Below are positions 1 to 4,784 of a stretch of DNA of 6,167 bases, in pieces. Below the pieces are notes generated by a model, which searched no databases, was not told the origin of the DNA, and worked only from the letters and a program-made list of their open reading frames with translations. Source of the stretch: CAZSLZ01 sp964607865 (GTDB lineage Bacteria > Vulcanimicrobiota > JAJTBE01 > CAZSLZ01); contig CAZSLZ010000159.1 in assembly GCA_964607865.1 (NCBI GenBank), positions 1-6,167 of the forward strand, given 5' to 3'. Each line of letters starts with the position of its first letter. Position 1 is the stretch's first letter. Position numbers and translations under genes: made by a program.

Positions 1-727
1 CATAATAGTAGCCGGGGGGACCCTGGGGGTCACCCTGGCTGGTATCACTATTAAACAGGGCCTGTCAGTCGTTAATATTTTGAAGGAAACCTTCAAGCCC
101 AGGAAAATCGACTGGTATGGTTCGGTGGCACTGTTCATTCAACTTGCCAACGAGGCTCGCCGTGAAGGTGTCTTGTCTTTACAGAACAGTATCGAGCGCC
201 AGGAAGACGATCTGGTGAAAACCGGCCTTCAATTGATTGTGGATGGCGCTGATTCCGATATTCTCTTCCAGGTAATGGGAACAAAAATTCAGATGAAACA
301 GCAGAAAGATGAACTGGGAGAAAAGATTTTCTCCAAAATGGCTTCGGTGGCTCCGGCATTTGGTATGTTGGGTACAGTGCTGGGCCTGGTTCAGGTGCTG
401 GCCAACCTTTCCGAACCTGAAAAACTGGGGTCGGGTATTGCCCAGGCATTTTTAACAACCTTATATGGTATTATTGCAGCCAATATGATTTTTGCCCCCA
501 TTGCAACCAAAATTGATACCAACAACCAGGAAAAACGAAAATTTTATGAAATGACCCTGACCGGAATACAATCCATTCATGAAGGCGACAATCCCTTTAT
601 GGTTGAAGAAAAATTGAAAGCTTTCTGCCCCGATGTAGAGGAACCTGCTCCCGAGGGCGAAGGCGAGAAAGAAGGAGAAGAGGCAGAATCCTATGGCGCA
701 GGGGAAGTCCAGGCAGAGGCAACTTAA
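1..727 (+). CDS. motA: Flagellar motor stator protein MotA (5' partial)
   Basis: MotA is the membrane subunit of the flagellar stator. Together with MotB it passes ions inward and pushes on FliG in the rotor. The frame is open from base 2 to the TAA at 725-727 (241 visible codons). The left edge removes roughly the first 25-30 residues, including helix 1. The TTG at 80 is internal, not a start, because the conserved IIVAGGTLGV segment of helix 2 lies upstream of it. Visible marks are the cytoplasmic ARREGVLSL stretch (visible residues about 52-60), helix 3 APAFGMLGTVLGLV (about 117-130) and helix 4 LTTLYGIIAAN followed by PIATKI. The threonines in GMLGT (visible 125) and LTT (152-153) match those lining the ion path of Na+-type PomA. 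The residue aligning with E. coli MotA Glu98 is Gln (CAG at 182-184). The C-terminus is a Glu/Gly-rich acidic tail. It overlaps motB by 35 bases. The family call is very sure; the ion type is inference. Confidence 0.96.
   Translation, partial: IIVAGGTLGVTLAGITIKQGLSVVNILKETFKPRKIDWYGSVALFIQLANEARREGVLSLQNSIERQEDDLVKTGLQLIVDGADSDILFQVMGTKIQMKQQKDELGEKIFSKMASVAPAFGMLGTVLGLVQVLANLSEPEKLGSGIAQAFLTTLYGIIAANMIFAPIATKIDTNNQEKRKFYEMTLTGIQSIHEGDNPFMVEEKLKAFCPDVEEPAPEGEGEKEGEEAESYGAGEVQAEAT
672..683 (+). promoter_or_regulatory. motB ribosome binding site inside the motA tail
   Basis: Two purine-rich matches lie in the part of motA that encodes its Glu-rich tail: AAGGAG at 672-677 (15 bases before the motB ATG) and AGAGG at 679-683 (9 bases before it). 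The second has the better spacing. Their position supports the ATG at 693 as the motB start and suggests translational coupling. The acidic GAA/GAG/GGA codons of the MotA tail thus serve both genes. Confidence 0.6.
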
Positions 728-1652
728 TAACGAGCCCAAGAAAGATAAGGGCGGCGGCGATGAGTGGATGACATCTTTTTCTGATATGATGTCATTGATG
801 TTTTGCCTTTTTGCTGTACTTTACGGAATGTCAAAAATTAATGAGGACCAGTTCCGCCAGTTGGCGGAAGCCCTGTCCATGTCCTTATCTGTAGGTGGCC
901 TTCAAACCAAGGTTGAACAGAAAAAAGAAGCCACCGATAACGCCGAGGGAGATCCCACTGTTAAAATCGATTCGAAAATAAAGCAGTCAATTGCTGAGAA
1001 ACCATCGCTGGGGCCATCTCCGGGTTTGAGCACCCTCAACGGCAAAAAAATGGCAGACCTGAAAGAATTGAATAAAGAATTAAAAGAAGTTCTGAAAAAG
1101 AATGATATGCTCAGCAAGGTGATGATGAAAGTGGAGGATCGGGGCCTGATTGTGGGCCTTTTAACCGACAAATTACTTTTCAACCTGGGTGAAGCTGACC
1201 TCAAGGACGATTCAGTGGAAATTCTCAATGTTATTACCCCGGTCTTGAAAAAATATGCCAATCCCATAAGAATTGAGGGCAACACCTGCGATTTGCCCAT
1301 TTATACCGAGAGGTTTCATTCCAACTGGGAATTGTCAGCCATGCGGGCTATTAATGTGGGGCAATACCTTATTGTTAAGAAGAATATCAACCCGGATCGG
1401 GTTTCAGTGATAGGATATGGAGAATATCGCCCCATGTTTCCCAACGATACCGAGGAAAACCGGTCCCGCAACCGCAGGGTGGATCTGGTCATCTCCAAGG
1501 GTAACCAGATGCTTTATGTGGAAGATCCCTTTGAAGAAAAAGACGAAGGTAAACCTGCCAAACCCCGGACGGAATCTTCACCTGAAGGAAATGAACCCCA
1601 GGTACCTGTCAACGAGGCAGATTTCTGGGAAAATTTTGTCGAAGGTAGATAA
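693..1652 (+). CDS. motB: Flagellar motor stator protein MotB
   Basis: MotB pairs with MotA in the inner membrane and anchors the stator to peptidoglycan. The 319-residue protein has a basic cytoplasmic N-terminus, then a single membrane helix (about 27-46) containing WMTSFSDMMSLMFCLF; Asp31 is the expected ion-binding Asp (Asp32 in E. coli, Asp24 in PomB). A plug and Lys/Glu-rich linker follow, with a likely coiled coil at 118-145. The OmpA-like peptidoglycan-binding domain spans about 145-268 with SNWELSAMRA (Arg218) and the NRRVD ending. Two oddities stand out. The usual GHTD loop reads GNTC (197-200 region, Cys199), so the Asp that normally contacts diaminopimelate is replaced, although Asp200 is adjacent. 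A tail of about 50 acidic and Pro-rich residues also ends in FWENFVEGR. The start overlaps motA by 35 bases. The family call is very sure. Confidence 0.97.
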   Translation: MAQGKSRQRQLNNEPKKDKGGGDEWMTSFSDMMSLMFCLFAVLYGMSKINEDQFRQLAEALSMSLSVGGLQTKVEQKKEATDNAEGDPTVKIDSKIKQSIAEKPSLGPSPGLSTLNGKKMADLKELNKELKEVLKKNDMLSKVMMKVEDRGLIVGLLTDKLLFNLGEADLKDDSVEILNVITPVLKKYANPIRIEGNTCDLPIYTERFHSNWELSAMRAINVGQYLIVKKNINPDRVSVIGYGEYRPMFPNDTEENRSRNRRVDLVISKGNQMLYVEDPFEEKDEGKPAKPRTESSPEGNEPQVPVNEADFWENFVEGR

Positions 1653-1680
1653 AAAAAGGCTCGAAAAAGAGCCTTTTTTT
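1651..1680 (+). terminator. Rho-independent terminator of motAB
   Basis: A GGCTC/GAGCC stem (1658-1662 with 1669-1673) with loop GAAAAA is extended by seven A:T pairs (A run 1651-1657, T run 1674-1680). This gives a 12-pair hairpin ending in a T tract. It starts within the motB TAA (1650-1652), so there is no spacer. Because an A run precedes the stem, it could also act on transcription from the opposite strand. It marks the end of the stator operon and separates it from the ABC ATPase gene. Confidence 0.93.
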
Positions 1681-1782
1681 AATTTGGCAGTTTCATTTCA
1701 GTAATAGAATATAGAAAATCTCTTCACAAAAAACATTTCATGATGGCTGTCTTAGCTGTAGAGTTCATCACTTTCCTTAATG

Positions 1783-1811
1783 TTTATATTTCAGTGCCAG
1801 AAAATTATAAA
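1783..1811 (+). promoter_or_regulatory. Candidate housekeeping-type promoter for the ABC ATPase gene
   Basis: TTTATA (1783-1788, four of six matches to TTGACA) and TATAAA (1806-1811, five of six to TATAAT) are separated by 17 bases, giving a predicted start near 1818. It is the best-spaced pair seen in the gap after the motB terminator. The region is AT-rich, so a chance match is quite possible. Confidence 0.35.
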
Positions 1812-1827
1812 AAGTGAGAACTTTTTA
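1808..1827. repeat. Perfect inverted repeat over the -10/start region
   Basis: Two 8-base arms (TAAAAAGT at 1808-1815 and ACTTTTTA at 1820-1827) are perfectly complementary around a GAGA spacer. The repeat overlaps the candidate -10 box and the predicted transcription start. In that place it could be a repressor operator; as RNA it would be only a weak A:T-rich hairpin with no GC core, so a terminator role is unlikely. The symmetry is seen directly, while the operator role is inference. Confidence 0.4.
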
Positions 1828-1889
1828 GAATTGCAATAATAGGAAACTCTTATTTAATGCAGAAGCAGAAAAGACGGCGGATAAAATGC

Positions 1890-1894
1890 GAGGT
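1890..1894 (+). promoter_or_regulatory. Ribosome binding site of the ABC ATPase gene
   Basis: GAGGT at 1890-1894 lies just before the ATG at 1899 (5 bases from the last G of GAGG) and fixes that start. The protein then begins at the normal point for the family, a few residues before the first conserved strand. Confidence 0.6.
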
Positions 1895-1898
1895 TTAA

Positions 1899-2885
1899 AT
1901 GAGCCAGTTGTTAAAAATAAAAGATCTTTCCATTCATATTAAAACTGAAGAAACATTTTTCAAGGTGGTAGAGAAGGTTAATTTGGAATTGGAAGAAAAC
2001 CAGGTATTGGGCCTGGTGGGTGAATCGGGCTGTGGAAAAACAATGCTTTCCCTGGCGCTGATGCAGCTTTTGCCGTCAGGTATTTCAGTAAAAAACGGTG
2101 AAATTTTTTTTGAGGGCAGGGATATTTTAAAGTTGAACCCGGAGCAAATGCGTGAGTTACGGGGGCCAGGAATAGCAATGATTTTTCAGGATCCCATGAC
2201 ATCCTTAAACCCGGTGTTTTCTGTGGAAGACCTGTTAACCCAGCCCATCAGGATTCATGAAGGAGTTTCCAGAGATGATGCAGGAAAAAAAGCTCGGGAA
2301 ATGCTGGAAAAAGTAGGTATTACTCCGGCGGAAAAGCGGATGAGCCAATATCCCCATCAGTTTTCCGGCGGGCAGAGGCAGAGAATAATGATAGCCAGCG
2401 CCCTTTCAATGGACCCCAGACTTCTTATTGCCGATGAGCCCACCACTGCCCTGGATGTTTCAATTCAGGCCCAGATTCTTGAGTTGATGAGAAAATTACA
2501 GTCGGATTTCAAAACATCGTTAATTTTTATTTCCCATAATCTGGGAGTCATATCGGAAATAGCCCAGAAAGTGGCGGTAATGTATGCGGGCTGGATTGTT
2601 GAGGAGGCGCCGGTAAGGGAGATATTTTCCAATCCGCTTCATCCTTATACCCGGGCTTTAATCAAAGCTATCCCTTCGATTAAGACAAAGAAGGAAAAAT
2701 TGACTTCTTTGCCCGGCCAACCTCCCGGCACGGGAGTAATTGTTACTGGTTGCAAGCTCCATCCCCGTTGTCCGGAAATGATTCCAGGCCTTTGCAATAA
2801 AAAAGAGCCTGAAGATTACCAGATTAATGAAAACCACCGGGTGAAATGTTTTTCGGCCGGCCCTTCACAGGGGGACAAAGAATAA
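1899..2885 (+). CDS. dppD: Oligopeptide/dipeptide ABC transporter ATP-binding protein (DppD/OppD type)
   Basis: This is the ATP-hydrolysing subunit of a peptide/nickel-type ABC importer, acting at the cytoplasmic face of the membrane. At 328 residues it is full length for DppD. Motifs in order are Walker A GESGCGKT (41-48, Lys47), Q-loop Gln97 in IFQDPMTSLNP, signature FSGGQRQR (155-162), Walker B LLIADEP with Glu180, D-loop TALD and switch His213 in ISHNLGV. The C-terminal oligopeptide-family extension carries four Cys (285, 291, 299, 317) in the GCKLHPRC...C...VKC pattern; in a mycobacterial DppD this region binds a [4Fe-4S] cluster. No permease, substrate-binding protein or DppF partner gene is next to it. 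Upstream is the motAB terminator and downstream an unrelated secreted enzyme. It must pair with distant genes or be a remnant, although all ATPase motifs are intact. The substrate cannot be told; OppD or a nickel-type subunit are alternatives. Confidence 0.93.
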   Translation: MSQLLKIKDLSIHIKTEETFFKVVEKVNLELEENQVLGLVGESGCGKTMLSLALMQLLPSGISVKNGEIFFEGRDILKLNPEQMRELRGPGIAMIFQDPMTSLNPVFSVEDLLTQPIRIHEGVSRDDAGKKAREMLEKVGITPAEKRMSQYPHQFSGGQRQRIMIASALSMDPRLLIADEPTTALDVSIQAQILELMRKLQSDFKTSLIFISHNLGVISEIAQKVAVMYAGWIVEEAPVREIFSNPLHPYTRALIKAIPSIKTKKEKLTSLPGQPPGTGVIVTGCKLHPRCPEMIPGLCNKKEPEDYQINENHRVKCFSAGPSQGDKE

Positions 2886-2961
2886 CCTGTCATGATGGGC
2901 AGGGAAATTCTCCGTTCATATCATATTTGTAGATTATAACAAATAGTAGGTGTTAAAACTG
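2886..2961. other. Short gap between ABC ATPase and secreted glycosidase genes
   Basis: Right after the dppD stop lies a small hairpin, CCTGTC (2886-2891) with GGCAGG (2898-2903), one G:T pair and a six-base loop. No T run follows, so it is not a convincing terminator, and read-through into the next gene is likely. TATAAC at 2935-2940 resembles a -10 box but has no matching -35. Confidence 0.4.
2948..2952 (+). promoter_or_regulatory. Ribosome binding site that decides the glycosidase start
   Basis: AGGTG at 2948-2952 sits 9 bases before the ATG at 2962. The alternative GTG at 2950 lies inside this site and has no binding site of its own upstream. This favours the ATG at 2962, which gives a compact signal peptide beginning MRKN. 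Confidence 0.6.
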
Positions 2962-4776
2962 ATGAGAAAAAATATCCTGTTGATTAAGAAATATTTTATT
3001 TTTGCAATATTCTTAATTTTTTTAATGAAAACCGGAATAGAGGCTTCCCAGGATTTTGTAAAGGTCAGGGATTTAAGGCTTGGTATCAACAAGGAAGGCA
3101 TCCGGCTGGTGGTTGATGTTTCCAAACCTTGTCAGTATCAGGTTCGTTCCATAAAGGATTCTTCGGTGATATATCTGGAAATTTTTGACGCCCAGCTGGC
3201 AGAAGATTTCAAGATGCCCAATTTAACACCGGACAAAATGCTGGAAAAGATTCATGTTAACCAGCCCAATTTCAGCCAGGTAAAAATTACCATACCCCTG
3301 GCTTACGGGGTGCCCATCGATAACGTGCATTTCTTTACCCTGGAAAACCCGAACCGCATTGTTATTGATATTGTCCGTGACTACAACAAGTACATACAGT
3401 TTTATATAACCAACAATATTTTGTGGATGCAAACCGAAAGGGCTTCTGATGGCAAATTTACTCTTATCAACGAATTGTTTGTTAACCAGAAAAGCCCTGA
3501 TGTGGTGGTAGAAGTGGAATTTGCCCGGGGAAAGGATAACCGGGAAAAGGTAAGCGATATGGTAAAAAGAACCAACGCCATAGCTGGGGTAAACGGAGGT
3601 TATTTCAGCCAGAAAGGCGCCAGCTTGGGACTGGTTGTAAAAAACGGCAAAATTGCCGCCAGCTCGGTAAAACGCAGGCCACCCCGAACTGCCATAGGTT
3701 TTGATTTCGACAAGAATATTCATTTTAACCGGGTTGAGGATAGAAACGGTAAATTAAAACCATTATGGGGCTCACCCTGGGAAAATATGGTTTTGGCCCT
3801 GGGGGCCGGCCCCCGGCTGATTGCCGAAGGTAAAATTCATATCACCGATAAGGAAGAAGGTTTCAGTAAGGGTGGTAATGATATTACCCGCAGGGCTGGA
3901 CGTACAGCGGTAGGAGTGAGCAAGGACGGAAACCTGGTCATGATAACTGCTTCGGGCTTTCGAAGCAATGCCAAAGACGGGATGAAACTGCCAGACCTGG
4001 CAGAATATATGAAATCCAGGGATATTGTTGATGCCATGAACCTGGACGGCGGGGGATCCACAGCTATGTCTATCCTGGGATATCTGGTAAGCAAGCCCCC
4101 CCTGCAGGGAAATTATCAGAGGCCAGTGGCAAACGGCCTGTTGGTTTACGATAAAACCCCCATTATTTCACCCCGGTATATGGGAATAGATCCCCCCCAG
4201 CTGGTTATGCCTGCTGATGGAGTTACGGAAAAAATGTTGAGAATTCTGGTTACCGACGCGCAGAAACAGCCCGTACCCGATGGCACTGCGGTTACTTTTG
4301 CTTCAGGCGTGGGCATGTTTCCATCAAAGACATATTATACCAAAAATGGGCTGGTTGATATTCAGGTTAAATCTTTGAGGGCACCGGGGAATTATTCAAT
4401 AAAGGTGGAATGCGGGCCCATAATTACTTTTCTGTCGGTAAAACTGCAATATGGAAAGCCCAATGAGGTGCTGGTTAATGCAAAAGTATTGGAAAATATC
4501 GACTATCCAAAGGCGCCCCGGGAAGATGATAAAATTGTATATTACGGAAAAAAGTTTCTTCTGGAATCTCTCGTGCGTGATGAGTTTAAAAACCCCATAA
4601 AGGGCAAAACCGTGGAATTCAATATTTTGAGGGGCGAGGGAAGTTTCAGTTGTGATAAAAGCATAACCCGGGCTGATGGGATAGCAGACACTACTTTTTC
4701 TCTTAAATCTACCCGGGCGCTGGTGCAGGTATCTGCTGCCAATCTTCCTAACCGTATTCTGGAATTTGAGCGTTAG
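2962..4776 (+). CDS. Secreted AMIN / phosphodiester glycosidase (NAGPA) protein with Ig-like domains
   Basis: The predicted protein is an exported hydrolase of 604 residues. A signal peptide (basic MRKN start, hydrophobic core to about 25, likely cleavage after GIEA) is followed by an AMIN-like beta domain (about 30-136) with two VxxVRD/IVIDIV-type edges; such domains often bind cell wall or localise envelope proteins. The NAGPA domain (about 205-397) shows AGVNGGYF (208-215), RTAIG (242-246), RTAVG (314-318), GMKLPDLAEYM (from 340), NLDGGGST (360-367) and RPVANGL (from 387). In mammals this fold removes GlcNAc from a phosphodiester (uncovering enzyme); bacterial members cleave sugar phosphodiesters, so teichoic acid or capsule links are plausible but unproven substrates here. 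Two Ig-like, invasin Big_1-style domains (about 400-498 and 499-604) end the protein, and no membrane anchor or LPXTG is visible. An upstream GTG at 2950 would add four residues. Confidence 0.88.
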   Translation: MRKNILLIKKYFIFAIFLIFLMKTGIEASQDFVKVRDLRLGINKEGIRLVVDVSKPCQYQVRSIKDSSVIYLEIFDAQLAEDFKMPNLTPDKMLEKIHVNQPNFSQVKITIPLAYGVPIDNVHFFTLENPNRIVIDIVRDYNKYIQFYITNNILWMQTERASDGKFTLINELFVNQKSPDVVVEVEFARGKDNREKVSDMVKRTNAIAGVNGGYFSQKGASLGLVVKNGKIAASSVKRRPPRTAIGFDFDKNIHFNRVEDRNGKLKPLWGSPWENMVLALGAGPRLIAEGKIHITDKEEGFSKGGNDITRRAGRTAVGVSKDGNLVMITASGFRSNAKDGMKLPDLAEYMKSRDIVDAMNLDGGGSTAMSILGYLVSKPPLQGNYQRPVANGLLVYDKTPIISPRYMGIDPPQLVMPADGVTEKMLRILVTDAQKQPVPDGTAVTFASGVGMFPSKTYYTKNGLVDIQVKSLRAPGNYSIKVECGPIITFLSVKLQYGKPNEVLVNAKVLENIDYPKAPREDDKIVYYGKKFLLESLVRDEFKNPIKGKTVEFNILRGEGSFSCDKSITRADGIADTTFSLKSTRALVQVSAANLPNRILEFER

Positions 4777-4780
4777 GAGA
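4775..4780 (+). promoter_or_regulatory. dinG ribosome binding site overlapping the previous stop
   Basis: AGGAGA at 4775-4780 shares two bases with the TAG stop (4774-4776) of the glycosidase gene and lies 4-5 bases before the ATG at 4785. Ribosomes ending on the first gene uncover or reach this site, so the two genes are very likely translated from one mRNA. Confidence 0.75.
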
Positions 4781-4784
4781 TTAC

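Larger units (their letters stand above)
1681..1898. other. Intergenic region between motB terminator and ABC ATPase gene
   Basis: This AT-rich gap contains no open frame of credible length on either strand. Apart from the candidate promoter and inverted repeat listed separately, I see no tRNA, known riboswitch or small-RNA fold. A second, poorer promoter-like pair near its start (TTGGCA at 1684-1689 with TAGAAT at 1705-1710) has only a 15-base spacer. If the promoter at 1783-1811 is used, the leader before the ATG would be about 80 bases. Confidence 0.6.

Noticed and set aside
80..82. TTG as the start of motA
   Set aside because: The frame is open upstream to base 2 and codes the conserved helix 2 (IIVAGGTLGV), so the gene simply runs off the left edge.
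902..1300. Long reverse-strand frames opposite motB, dppD and the glycosidase gene (for example 902-1300 and 3223-3723)
   Set aside because: They lie wholly opposite well-supported genes, have no recognisable motifs and are best explained as shadows of codon bias.
1885..1938. Small leader-peptide frame starting ATG at 1885, overlapping the dppD start
   Set aside because: It has about 17 codons in another frame, no ribosome binding site before it, and no attenuator-like hairpins.
1738..2898. The 9-base word TCATGATGG occurs in both gaps flanking dppD (1738-1746 and 2890-2898)
   Set aside because: The match is short, with no longer shared flank, no symmetry of placement and no sign of a mobile element; chance is a sufficient explanation.
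2886..2903. Hairpin after dppD as a terminator
   Set aside because: The stem is only six pairs with one G:T, and no T run follows.
2950..2952. GTG as the start of the secreted glycosidase
   Set aside because: It lies inside the AGGTG ribosome binding site of the ATG at 2962 and has no binding site of its own.
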